A stretch of 7,708 nucleotides of DNA from Thermoanaerobaculia bacterium (lineage in GTDB: Bacteria > Acidobacteriota > Thermoanaerobaculia > UBA5066), in assembly GCA_017999215.1 (NCBI GenBank), contig JAGOBQ010000191.1, positions 1-7,708 of the forward strand, in the 5' to 3' direction. Below the pieces are notes generated by a model that did not search any database, was not told where the DNA came from, and was given only the letters and a program-made list of their open reading frames with translations. Positions 1 to 6,471 of the stretch are shown piece after piece. The position numbers were made by a program, and so were the translations under genes. Position 1 is the first letter of the stretch; each line of letters starts with the position of its first letter.

Positions 1-273
1 CTCCGAAAGGCGCTCGGGAAGGACCCGAACGAGGCGGAGAAGGTCGAAGGGTTCACGCCGGCGCAGCGCTTCTTCCTGAACTACGCGTCGGTCTGGAGGA
101 ACAACATCCGCGACGAGGCGCTCCGGGTGCGGCTCAACACCGACTCTCACAGCCCGGGTCGCTTCCGCGTCCTCGGCCCGCTCTCGGCCCTCCCCGAGTT
201 CCACGCGGCCTTCGGCTGCGCGGCGGGGAGCGCGATGGTGATGCCGGAAGCGGAGCGGCCGAGCATCTTCTAG
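1..273 (+). CDS. M13 family metallopeptidase, C-terminal fragment (5' end outside window)
   Basis: The frame is open from base 1 and ends at TAG 271-273, giving the last 90 residues of a larger protein. The fragment matches the C-terminal end of M13 zinc endopeptidases (neprilysin/PepO family). It has an FTPAQRFFLNYASVW stretch at residues 18-32, then DSHSPGRFRV at 48-57, then GPLSALPEF and an FGC ending. In this family the H-S-P-x-x-F-R block carries the substrate-binding/transition-state His and Arg (His711 and Arg717 in neprilysin); here they are H50 and R56 with the same spacing. The zinc-binding HExxH and ExxxD motifs lie upstream of the window, so catalytic integrity cannot be judged. 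Family members are normally around 650-700 residues and secreted or membrane-anchored, cleaving peptides outside the cytoplasm. The gene is convergent with the next one, with a hairpin between them. Confidence 0.93.
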   Translation, partial: LRKALGKDPNEAEKVEGFTPAQRFFLNYASVWRNNIRDEALRVRLNTDSHSPGRFRVLGPLSALPEFHAAFGCAAGSAMVMPEAERPSIF

Positions 274-298
274 GCCTCGCCCCGTCCCGAGACGAGAA

Positions 299-325
299 GC
301 GGGGGCCGGCGGTGCCGGCCCCCGC
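299..325. terminator. GC-rich hairpin between convergent genes, probable terminator
   Basis: A perfect 12-bp stem, GCGGGGGCCGGC (299-310) pairing with GCCGGCCCCCGC (314-325), has a 3-nt loop. It begins 26 nt after the stop of the M13 peptidase and 41 nt beyond the stop of the opposing secreted-protein gene, so it could end transcripts from both sides. No real U-tract follows on the + strand. On the - strand the sequence after the stem (TTCTCGTCTC) is only moderately T-rich. Termination by the hairpin is therefore inferred from position and stem strength. Confidence 0.6.
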
Positions 326-365
326 GGGGGTGGGAGACGCGGCGGGTGCGCCGCGGGAGGGACGA

Positions 366-1499
366 TCAGCGGTCGAGCTTCGCGGGGAAAATCTCGTACG
401 GGAGGACCCCGGGGAGCGTCTCCGAACGAACCGTCGAGAGATACGCCAGGAACGGCTGGTCGCCGGTGATCCGGAACCAGGCTCCTCCCGCCGCGCAGAC
501 CGGCAGCCCTTCGAGCGGGAGCTCGTTGAACTGGACGACCGAAGAGGCGGGGACGGAGTACTCCTTCTCCCAGGCCGGGCCGCCGGGGCCGGCCGTCGCC
601 GAGACGGCCGAGACGCGGAACGTGGCGGCCGCGGCACCCGCGTTGAAGAGCGTCAGGTTCACGCGGCGCCGGTTCGTCGCGCCCTCCGCGCACTCGGAGG
701 CGGAGAGGGAGACGTCGCCGGCGACGGCGGTCATGCCCGCCGGGAAGAGCTCGGCGAAGACGGGGAGCTCGAGGCGGCCGAGCGACTCGGGGACCTTCGG
801 GAGGCCCTCCGGGACCGTCTCGAGGCGCTCGAGCGTCGCGCGGAGCGCGACGCGCCTCGGAGCCGTGATCGCGAGCATCTGGACGTGCTGCCCCGCGCGA
901 AGCGTGTGCGAGTCGAGAACGACGGCGGCGTTCGGCCCGACCGCGGCGTCGGCGGGGGTCGGGGCGGCGCCGAGGCCGTCCCAGGCACCGGCGAACTCGA
1001 CCGTGACGTTCTTGTCGGTGTTGTTGTAAGCGGCGAGGGTGCTCGCCATCGAGACCGTCGTCCCGGGAGCGAAGAAGCCCGGAACGTAGACGGTCGAGGC
1101 CGCGAGCGGGACGACGGAGAACGTGCCGTTGCCGATCAGCTCGGGAGCGCTGAACGTCCGGGTCCGGGTGACCTCGACGGTGTAGGCGCCGGCGGCGAGC
1201 GCGCCGACCGGGACGTCGAGCGTCCAGGGGGTGACGGCCGCGGTGCACGGTCCGGGAATGCCGGAGTAGTTGAAGTTGACGTGCAGCTTCGTCCCGGACG
1301 TCGTCAGCTTCGTCCGCCCGGTCTCGGGGACGCAGCCGTCGGGCCACTGCCCGGAGAGCTTCAGGACGATCTCGTCGCCGGGCGCGGGACGGGCCGGGAA
1401 CGTCGCGATGGAGACGCTCGGGAGCGTCTGCGCGGAGGCCGGGAACGCGGCGGCGGCGAGGGCGAGGAGGAGGATCGGGAGCGTCGTCTTGTGTCTCAT
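366..1499 (-). CDS. Secreted protein of unknown function with Ig-like/beta-sandwich character
   Basis: This encodes 377 residues from ATG at 1499-1497. The start is chosen because AAGGTG sits a few bases upstream and the protein then opens with a textbook Sec signal peptide: MRHK, a Leu/Ala core at about 7-19, and an ASAQ cleavage site near residue 23. An in-frame start at 1580 would add 27 polar residues ahead of the signal. The mature part looks all-beta. The first domain (about 26-115) has PGDEIVLKLSG, C56 and C85 (a possible disulfide) and ends AGAYTVEV. A middle segment begins VYVPGFFAPG, and a C-terminal segment carries two more Cys and NLTLFNAGAAAATF, reminiscent of Ig or CARDB-like folds. 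I see no catalytic motif, lipobox or transmembrane anchor. It is divergent from the ECF sigma gene and may belong to its regulon. Function unknown. Confidence 0.85.
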   Translation of the reverse strand: MRHKTTLPILLLALAAAAFPASAQTLPSVSIATFPARPAPGDEIVLKLSGQWPDGCVPETGRTKLTTSGTKLHVNFNYSGIPGPCTAAVTPWTLDVPVGALAAGAYTVEVTRTRTFSAPELIGNGTFSVVPLAASTVYVPGFFAPGTTVSMASTLAAYNNTDKNVTVEFAGAWDGLGAAPTPADAAVGPNAAVVLDSHTLRAGQHVQMLAITAPRRVALRATLERLETVPEGLPKVPESLGRLELPVFAELFPAGMTAVAGDVSLSASECAEGATNRRRVNLTLFNAGAAAATFRVSAVSATAGPGGPAWEKEYSVPASSVVQFNELPLEGLPVCAAGGAWFRITGDQPFLAYLSTVRSETLPGVLPYEIFPAKLDR

Positions 1500-1539
1500 G
1501 CAATCACCTTCCGGTCCGGAGTGCCGCGACCCGGGGCCG

Positions 1540-1566
1540 TCCCACGCGCGGCCGCGCCGCGTGGGA
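1540..1566. repeat. 27-bp inverted repeat in divergent intergenic region
   Basis: TCCCACGCG (1540-1548) is the exact reverse complement of CGCGTGGGA (1558-1566), with 9 nt between them. A second, overlapping perfect 12-bp palindrome, GCGCGGCCGCGC, lies at 1546-1557. The repeat sits between the divergent secreted-protein gene (start 1499) and the sigma-factor gene (start 1619), roughly midway. It could be an operator shared by both promoters or a hairpin in the 5' leader of the minus-strand gene. The remainder of the 119-bp gap shows no convincing sigma-70 hexamer pair. Confidence 0.55.
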
Positions 1567-1618
1567 TTCGCGCGCGCCACGTCAGTTCCCTCGTTCGGGG
1601 CTGTGGCAGGATCGCGGG

Positions 1619-2200
1619 GTGGACGCCCCGGAAGCGCCGACCGACGCCGATCTCGTCGCCCGGATTCTCGGGGGCGAGGAAGAGCTCTTCACGCTCCTCG
1701 TCGACCGCTACAAGCTCCGGCTCTTCCGCTTCGTCTCGCGCTACCTCGGCGACCCGGAGGACGCGCGGGACGTGACGCAGGAAGTCTTCCTCAAGCTCTA
1801 TTCCGCGCTCGACTCCTTCGACCCGCGGTATCGCTTCTCGACGTGGGCGTTCCGGATCGCCGGGAACGCCGCGATCGACCACCTCCGGCGCAGGAGAATC
1901 CGCGCCATCCCGCTGGAGCTCCCCGCGGACGACGAGTCGGACCGCCGGTCGATCGACCCGGTCGACGGCAAGCCCGACCCGCTCGAGGAGCTCTCCCGGA
2001 CCCGCCTCCGGGAAGCCCTCGACCTCGCGATCGAGAAGCTCCCGGACGACTACCGGGAGCTGATCAGCCTCCGCCACCACGGAGAGCTGGCCTACGAAGA
2101 GATCGCCGAGCTGAAGGGAATGCCCCTCGGGACGGTCAAGAACAAGCTCTTCCGGGCCCGCCAGGCCCTGCGAGATCTTTTGCCGAAAGGCACCGTATAG
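1619..2200 (+). CDS. ECF-family RNA polymerase sigma factor (sigma-70 regions 2 and 4)
   Basis: This encodes 193 residues from a GTG start; AGGA at 1608-1611 lies 7 nt upstream and no nearby ATG is in frame. Region 2 spans about 23-92: DPEDARDVTQEVFLKLY (45-61) is the core polymerase-binding helix, and RFSTWAFRIAGNAAIDHLRRR is the -10 recognition and melting segment. An acidic linker (about 100-128) follows. Region 4 spans about 134-188: LPDDYRELISLR, then the helix-turn-helix AYEEIAELKGMPLGTVKNKL that reads the -35 element. Regions 1 and 3 are absent, and the length fits the extracytoplasmic-function class. It should direct RNA polymerase to a small regulon in response to an envelope or environmental signal. 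It leads a three-gene operon, and the next gene, 13 nt downstream, is its probable membrane anti-sigma factor. The exact ECF subgroup cannot be named from sequence reading alone. Confidence 0.95.
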   Translation: MDAPEAPTDADLVARILGGEEELFTLLVDRYKLRLFRFVSRYLGDPEDARDVTQEVFLKLYSALDSFDPRYRFSTWAFRIAGNAAIDHLRRRRIRAIPLELPADDESDRRSIDPVDGKPDPLEELSRTRLREALDLAIEKLPDDYRELISLRHHGELAYEEIAELKGMPLGTVKNKLFRARQALRDLLPKGTV

Positions 2201-2213
2201 AGAGAGCGGGACG

Positions 2214-2723
2214 ATGACGATGCACGCGAGGACCGCCGACGGGAACCTGACGCCAGCCGAGCTCGAGCTCGACCAGCGAATGGAAGTGTTTCTGGACGAG
2301 ATGGTTAGCTCTTCGGTCCGGGAGGAGCTGCCGGCCGACTTCGCCTCCCGGGTCGTGGCGGCGAGGCCGTTCGCTCCGTGGGAGGTCGCCCGGGCGTCCT
2401 TCTGGCGTCTCCCGGCCGCCGTCGGTCTCGGACTCCTGGCCGGAAGCCTCGGGCTCGCCCTGACCCCCCTCTGGAGCCTCGGCCCCGCCACCGCGGTGAC
2501 GGTCTGGGCGGAGCTCCTCGCCGTCGCCTTCGGAAGTCCGGTCGCGACCCTCGTCGCCGCCCTCCCTCTCCTCGCGGAGGGGACCGAAAGGGCGGCGGGG
2601 GCCGCTTCGCCGGGCGCCGTGGCGCTCCTCGGAGGCGCGGCGGCCCTCGTGGCCGGCTCCCTCCTCGGGGCGCTCGCCCGATTCCGTCGGCCGGAGATCC
2701 CGGTCGCCCGCCACCGGAGCTGA
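2214..2723 (+). CDS. Small integral membrane protein, putative anti-sigma factor
   Basis: This encodes 169 residues starting 13 nt after the sigma-factor stop; an alternative ATG at 2220 would remove two residues. A soluble, acidic N-terminal part (about 1-62) contains DQRMEVFLDEMV and LPADFASRVV. The latter resembles the Pro-x-x-Phe-x-x-x-Val segment common just before the membrane span in ECF-linked membrane anti-sigma proteins. Three hydrophobic segments follow: about 66-88, 95-120 and 133-155. It then ends with a short basic, likely cytoplasmic tail (RFRRPEIPVARHRS). The zinc-binding His-x3-Cys-x2-Cys motif of ZAS anti-sigma factors is absent, and the protein has no cysteine. The anti-sigma role is inferred from operon position, topology and the N-terminal domain; it could instead be an unrelated small membrane protein. 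Likely inner membrane, with the N-terminus facing the cytoplasm where it could hold the sigma factor. Confidence 0.75.
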   Translation: MTMHARTADGNLTPAELELDQRMEVFLDEMVSSSVREELPADFASRVVAARPFAPWEVARASFWRLPAAVGLGLLAGSLGLALTPLWSLGPATAVTVWAELLAVAFGSPVATLVAALPLLAEGTERAAGAASPGAVALLGGAAALVAGSLLGALARFRRPEIPVARHRS

Positions 2724-2736
2724 GCCGGGGCCAGAG

Positions 2737-3636
2737 ATGGCCCGGAGGCTCTCCCTTCTCCTCCTCTCGATCCTCCTCGCGAGCGCGACGGGCGTCGCGG
2801 CCGAGCCCGTCGTCGTCCCCGCGGGAGAGATCCGCTCCGGGGACGTCGTCGCCCTCGGCCGGGAGGCGCGCGTCGAAGGGGTCCTCCGGGGGACGCTCGT
2901 GACGATCGGCGGGGACGTCCGGATCTCGGGCCGGATCGAGAAGGACGTCGTCGCGCTCGGGGGGGACGTCCTCCTGGAGCCCGGAGCTGCCGTCGGCGGA
3001 GACGTCCTCGCCCTCGGGGGAGAGGTCCACCGAAGCGGGCCGGGTCCGGCGCCCGTCGGGGGGCGGCTCCTGACGGTCGGAGCGCTCGAGGCCGCGTTCG
3101 CCGCCGAGCTCCGGACGTCTCCGCTCGCCGTTCGGCCGGTCCAGGGGCTCCTCCTCGCGTTCCGGCTCGCTCTCCTCTTCGGCTGGCTGATCGTCGGCCT
3201 CGCCGTGCTGCGGCTCGCTCCGCGGCCGCTGACCGGAGCCGCCGGGCTCGTGCCGGGCCGGGTCACCGCGATGGCGGCGATCGGGGCCGCGGCCGTCCTC
3301 TCCGCGCTCCTCGTCTCCGCCCTTCTCCTTATCGTCCTTCCCGCGACCGCCGGCCTTCTCGTCGCGGGCGTTCTCGTCGCCGCGCTCGGCGTCGCGAAGG
3401 CGTTCGGACTCGCCGCCGTCTTCGTCGCTCTCGGTCGTCGGCTGACTCGGGGGGCCGGGAGGGGGAGTCCGCTCTTCGGCGACCCCGCGGCCCTCGCCGT
3501 CGGTCTCGCGCTGCTCGGAAGCGTCTCGCTCGTCCCCGTCGCCGGGCCGCTCGCATGGTCGGTCGCGTCGCTCCTCGGGATCGGGACGGCGCTGGCCGCG
3601 GCGGTGGCGGCTCGCCCCCGGAGCGCGGCCTTCTGA
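2737..3636 (+). CDS. Membrane protein with bactofilin/polymer-forming-like beta-repeat domain
   Basis: This encodes 299 residues starting 13 nt after the putative anti-sigma gene; the ribosome binding site is weak, suggesting translational dependence on the upstream gene. A signal peptide covers about 1-22 (hydrophobic core, VAA before EPV). Residues 27-100 form short glycine-rich beta repeats: VEGVLRGTLVTIGGDVRISG, then KDVVALGGDV, then GGDVLALGGEV. This stacked-turn pattern is seen in bactofilin/polymer-forming (right-handed beta-helix) domains. From about 136 the protein is highly hydrophobic, with four or five probable membrane spans (about 136-160, 176-203, 205-232, 250-270 and 272-292). 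The order signal, beta head, then membrane domain puts the repeats on the outer face of the inner membrane, unlike typical cytoplasmic bactofilins. Its role in the operon is unknown; it may be a sensor, scaffold or target linked to envelope state. Confidence 0.8.
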   Translation: MARRLSLLLLSILLASATGVAAEPVVVPAGEIRSGDVVALGREARVEGVLRGTLVTIGGDVRISGRIEKDVVALGGDVLLEPGAAVGGDVLALGGEVHRSGPGPAPVGGRLLTVGALEAAFAAELRTSPLAVRPVQGLLLAFRLALLFGWLIVGLAVLRLAPRPLTGAAGLVPGRVTAMAAIGAAAVLSALLVSALLLIVLPATAGLLVAGVLVAALGVAKAFGLAAVFVALGRRLTRGAGRGSPLFGDPAALAVGLALLGSVSLVPVAGPLAWSVASLLGIGTALAAAVAARPRSAAF

Positions 3637-3651
3637 AGGCGTTTTTCGCCT
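3637..3651. other. Small stem-loop with T5 loop just after operon stop codon
   Basis: AGGCG (3637-3641) pairs with CGCCT (3647-3651) around a TTTTT loop, starting immediately after TGA 3634-3636. The stem is only 5 bp, so it is a weak structure. It could protect the 3' end of the sigma operon transcript or be incidental. Confidence 0.3.
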
Positions 3652-3658
3652 GATACGC

Positions 3659-3696
3659 TCCGCCGGCCGGGCCCGCGCGGGACGCGGGCCGGCGGA
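3659..3696 (+). promoter_or_regulatory. Strong stem-loop overlapping the dehydrogenase ribosome binding site
   Basis: The inner stem is GGCCCGCG (3670-3677) with CGCGGGCC (3683-3690) and a 5-nt loop. The outer stem is TCCGCC (3659-3664) with GGCGGA (3691-3696), separated by a 5-nt bulge. An alternative 10-bp pairing, TCCGCCGGCC with GGCCGGCGGA (3687-3696), is also possible. The 3' arm covers the first part of the GGAGG Shine-Dalgarno at 3694-3698. It could end the upstream sigma operon, or mask the ribosome binding site of the dehydrogenase when both are on one transcript. TGATACGCT at 3651-3659 is a weak extended -10-like match just before it, without a recognisable -35. Confidence 0.5.
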
Positions 3697-3705
3697 GGGA
3701 ACTTG

Positions 3706-4584
3706 ATGGCGATCGAGCGCGTCGGCGTGATCGGAGCGGGTCAGATGGGGGCGGGGATCGCCCACGTGGCGGCGCTGGCGGGGAAGGCCGTCGTCCTCAC
3801 CGACGTCGACGCGGCGGCGGCGGCGAAGGGGCTCGCGGTCGTCCGGAAGAACCTGGGACGGCAGGTCGAGAAGGGGAAGGTCGCCGCGGAGGCGGCGGAG
3901 GCCGCGCTCGCCCGGATCGCGGTCGCGAGCGGCCTCGACGCGCTCGCGGACGCCGACCTCGTCGTGGAGGCGATCGTCGAGAACGAAGAGGTCAAGCGCG
4001 GGCTCTTCACCCGCCTCGACGCGTTCCTCGCACCCGGGGCGATCCTCGCCTCGAACACCTCCTCGATCTCGATCACGCGGCTCGCCGCCGCGACGAAGCG
4101 GCCCGAGAGCGTCATCGGGATGCACTTCATGAACCCCGTCCCGGTCATGCAGCTCGTCGAGGTCATCCGCGGCATCGCGACCTCGGACGCGACGACGGAA
4201 GCGGTCGTCGCGGCCGCGAAGGAGATGGGGAAGGTCCCGGTCGAGTGCCGCGACTTCCCCGGATTCGTCTCGAACCGGGTCCTGATGCCGATGATCAACG
4301 AGGCGGTCTTCGCCGTCTTCGAGGGAGTCGCCACGCCCGAGGCGGTCGACACCATCATGAAGCTCGGCATGAACCACCCGATGGGGCCGCTCACGCTCGC
4401 GGACTTCATCGGCCTCGACACCTGCCTCGCGATCCTGAACGTCCTTCACCGAGGGCTCGGGGACGACAAGTACCGTCCCTGCCCGCTCCTCGTCCAGATG
4501 GTCGACGCCGGCTGGGTCGGCAGGAAGGCCGGGCGCGGCTTCTACCGCTATTCGGGGCCCGGCGGGGAGAAGGTCGCGGGTTGA
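3706..4584 (+). CDS. 3-hydroxyacyl-CoA (3-hydroxybutyryl-CoA) dehydrogenase, NAD-dependent
   Basis: This encodes 292 residues. ATG 3706 is preferred over TTG 3703 because GGAGG (3694-3698) lies 7 nt upstream. The enzyme interconverts (S)-3-hydroxyacyl-CoA and 3-oxoacyl-CoA in the cytoplasm. Residues 2-185 form a Rossmann domain: VGVIGAGQMGAGIAH carries the G-x-G-x-x-G loop at 10-15, and D33 ends the second strand, favouring NAD. Family catalytic positions are present: S119 in NTSSIS, H140 in GMHFMNPVPVMQLVEV, E152, and N190 in the signature DFPGFVSNRVLMPMINEA. The C-terminal helical domain has NHPMGPLTLADFIGLD and ends GRKAGRGFYRY. The length matches single-domain Hbd/PaaH-type enzymes rather than the FadB fusion. 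No other beta-oxidation or butyrate gene is adjacent, so the pathway (fatty-acid breakdown or short-chain synthesis) is undecided. Its stop overlaps the start of the next gene. Confidence 0.96.
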   Translation: MAIERVGVIGAGQMGAGIAHVAALAGKAVVLTDVDAAAAAKGLAVVRKNLGRQVEKGKVAAEAAEAALARIAVASGLDALADADLVVEAIVENEEVKRGLFTRLDAFLAPGAILASNTSSISITRLAAATKRPESVIGMHFMNPVPVMQLVEVIRGIATSDATTEAVVAAAKEMGKVPVECRDFPGFVSNRVLMPMINEAVFAVFEGVATPEAVDTIMKLGMNHPMGPLTLADFIGLDTCLAILNVLHRGLGDDKYRPCPLLVQMVDAGWVGRKAGRGFYRYSGPGGEKVAG

Positions 4585-6443
4585 TCTGCCAGGTCTGCGG
4601 CGCGTCGAACGACCTCGACGCCGAGCTCTGCCGGAAGTGCCAGAACAAGCTCCTCGTCGTCTCCGGCTCGAGCGAGTCGTACGACGAGGGGCCGTCGGGA
4701 GAGGGGATCTCCCTGGACGAGCACCTCCTCGAGAGGGTCTCGGTCCTGGAGGAGATCGTCAAGCGGAGCGCGGAGACGCTGAAGGCGCTCCTCGAGGGGT
4801 TCCACCGCCAGGAGAAGAACGGCTTCGTCGTCCAGACGGGCCTCCTCGCCCTGAAGGACCTCCTCGAGAGGAAGGCGCTCCTCGTCGAGCAGGAGTTCGT
4901 CGACCTCTGGGAGGAGCGCGTCGACCAGCACATGACCGTCCTCGAGAAGCGCGAGCGCTTCCTCGAGCGGAAGGAGCGGATCCTCGCCGAGCACAAGGGG
5001 CTCGGCCGGGAGCGCCTCGTCGACCTGCTCGGAGAGGCCGAGCTCGCCTTCTTCGCGCTCGACCCCGACAAGGCCATGGCCCTCCTCGAGGAGGCCTGGA
5101 AGCTGGACCGGCGCAACGCCGAGCTCGCGTTCTTCCTGGGCGAGACCTGGTTCAACGACGGCGACTCGGGGAAGGCGGCCTCCGCGCTCCGGCACGTCCT
5201 CGAGCAGCGCCCCCAGCACTTCGACGCCCTCGTCTACTCCGGGGTCCTCGAGAACGACCTCGGCCGCCCGGAGAAGGCCGTGGACGCCCTCAAGCGGGCG
5301 CTCGCCCTCCGGCCGGACGCGTTCCTTCCCGCCTTCGCGCTCGGCGCGATCCACGCCGGGGCGGGGCAGCTCGCGAAGGCGGAGGCTCTGCTCAAGCGGG
5401 CGGTGAAGATCGAGGAGAACCCCCAGGCGCTCTCGCTCCTCGGAACGATCGCCTACGAGCGAGGCCGGCTCGCCGACGCCATCGACGTGCTCCAGCGCGC
5501 CGTTCAGCTCGACCCCGACGACGAGGACGGCCTCTTCCAGCTCGGCCTCTGCTACCTCGACCGGGGCTGGACCCAGAAGGCCGCGGAGCGGTTCCGCGCG
5601 GCGCTCGAGCTGAGCCCGAACCGGATCGAGCTCCAGGAGGCGAAGAAGCTCCTCGGTCCGGCCGGCGCGGGGGCGCTGCCCGGTCTCGCCGGGACGGCGG
5701 GCGAGCGGGGGGGGCGCACCGCCGCCGCGGCGGCGCGGGACCCGCGGAAGGCGCTCGGCCTCTACCGCCGTGCGATCAAGGCGGACCCGGAGAACCCCGC
5801 GGTCCAGATCGCCTACGCCCTCGTCTGCTCCTCCGTCGGCCGGACGGCGGAGGCGGTGGCGACGACGCGGCGCATCCTCTCGCAGAAGCCCGACGAGGAG
5901 ATCGCCGCCGCCGCCTGGTCGACGCTCCTCGAGACGCTCCGGGCCGAAGGCAAGTTCCGGGAAGGGACGCAGGTCGCGGGCGAGATGCTCCAGTCCGTCA
6001 CCTCGAGCTCGGCCCGTTCGATCGCCTACTTCCAGCGGGCCGCCGCCCTGGCCGACATGGGGGAGCGGCTCGACGAGGCTCTCGAGGACGCGGAGCGGGC
6101 CCTGCGGCTCTCGCCCCGCGAGCTCCGCCATTTCCCGCTCGCGACGAAGGGGTGGGTCCACTACAAGCGGAAGGAGTTCCGCCGCGCCGTGGAGTGCCTC
6201 TCCCGCGCGGCCGAGCTCGGGGAGACCCCGACGGCGCTCGCGCACCTCGGCCTGGCGTACCTCGCCGTCGGCGACGCGAAGGCCGCCCGGAGCGCCTTCG
6301 AGCGCGCCAAGCGGCGCGGAGGGCGCCCGTCGGAGCGCCACGGGGGGCTCGAGGCGCGGATGCTGGAGCAGATCCGGCGGAACCTGCAACTGGCGGAGCG
6401 CGTCGCCAGCCGGCCGGGACGGCGGAAGCCCGGGACGGGCTGA
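4581..6443 (+). CDS. Zinc-ribbon and tetratricopeptide repeat protein
   Basis: This encodes 620 residues from TTG at 4581, overlapping the dehydrogenase stop as TTGA; GGAGAAGG (4566-4573) lies 7 nt upstream. The TTG start places a zinc ribbon exactly at the N-terminus: C3-x2-C6-x10-C17-x2-C20. A long charged helical region follows (about 45-140, with alternating Glu/Lys/Arg and Leu), possibly coiled coil. TPR units cover about 145-348 in roughly six repeats (for example RPEKAVDALKRALALRPDAF and GRLADAIDVLQRAVQLDPDD). A Gly/Ala linker (about 359-386) is next, then a second array (about 388-580) with units such as DPRKALGLYRRAIKADPENP. The tail is basic (RRNLQ...RPGRRKPGTG). There is no signal peptide or membrane span, so it is probably cytoplasmic. 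TPR arrays serve as protein-binding scaffolds; the partner is unknown. Co-translation with the dehydrogenase is likely, but a functional link is not evident. Confidence 0.88.
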   Translation: MICQVCGASNDLDAELCRKCQNKLLVVSGSSESYDEGPSGEGISLDEHLLERVSVLEEIVKRSAETLKALLEGFHRQEKNGFVVQTGLLALKDLLERKALLVEQEFVDLWEERVDQHMTVLEKRERFLERKERILAEHKGLGRERLVDLLGEAELAFFALDPDKAMALLEEAWKLDRRNAELAFFLGETWFNDGDSGKAASALRHVLEQRPQHFDALVYSGVLENDLGRPEKAVDALKRALALRPDAFLPAFALGAIHAGAGQLAKAEALLKRAVKIEENPQALSLLGTIAYERGRLADAIDVLQRAVQLDPDDEDGLFQLGLCYLDRGWTQKAAERFRAALELSPNRIELQEAKKLLGPAGAGALPGLAGTAGERGGRTAAAAARDPRKALGLYRRAIKADPENPAVQIAYALVCSSVGRTAEAVATTRRILSQKPDEEIAAAAWSTLLETLRAEGKFREGTQVAGEMLQSVTSSSARSIAYFQRAAALADMGERLDEALEDAERALRLSPRELRHFPLATKGWVHYKRKEFRRAVECLSRAAELGETPTALAHLGLAYLAVGDAKAARSAFERAKRRGGRPSERHGGLEARMLEQIRRNLQLAERVASRPGRRKPGTG

Positions 6444-6471
6444 GCCGCGCCGGGCCGCCGATCGATTTCGC

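Noticed and set aside
1500..1580. Upstream extension of the secreted-protein gene to a start at 1580
   Set aside because: It would put 27 polar residues ahead of a clear signal peptide and has no better ribosome binding site than the one before 1499. The extension also runs through the intergenic palindrome.
312..1775. 487-residue open frame on the + strand
   Set aside because: It is antisense to the secreted-protein gene, which has a signal peptide and ribosome binding site. The translation is low-complexity Arg/Gly/Asp and runs into the true sigma-factor gene out of frame.
2214..2723. ZAS-type (zinc) anti-sigma factor
   Set aside because: No His-x3-Cys-x2-Cys motif is present and the protein lacks cysteine, so only a general membrane anti-sigma role is proposed.
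3703..3705. TTG start for the dehydrogenase
   Set aside because: The next codon is ATG at 3706, with optimal 7-nt spacing to GGAGG; the TTG adds only one residue.
2305..4449. 714-residue open frame on the minus strand
   Set aside because: It is antisense to the anti-sigma, bactofilin-like and dehydrogenase genes, with an extremely Arg/Glu/Asp/Pro-rich translation and no recognisable domain.
4245..4580. Upstream extension of the TPR gene inside the dehydrogenase
   Set aside because: It overlaps conserved dehydrogenase sequence in another frame and gives an Arg/Pro-rich translation; the TTG at 4581 has a good ribosome binding site and starts the zinc ribbon.
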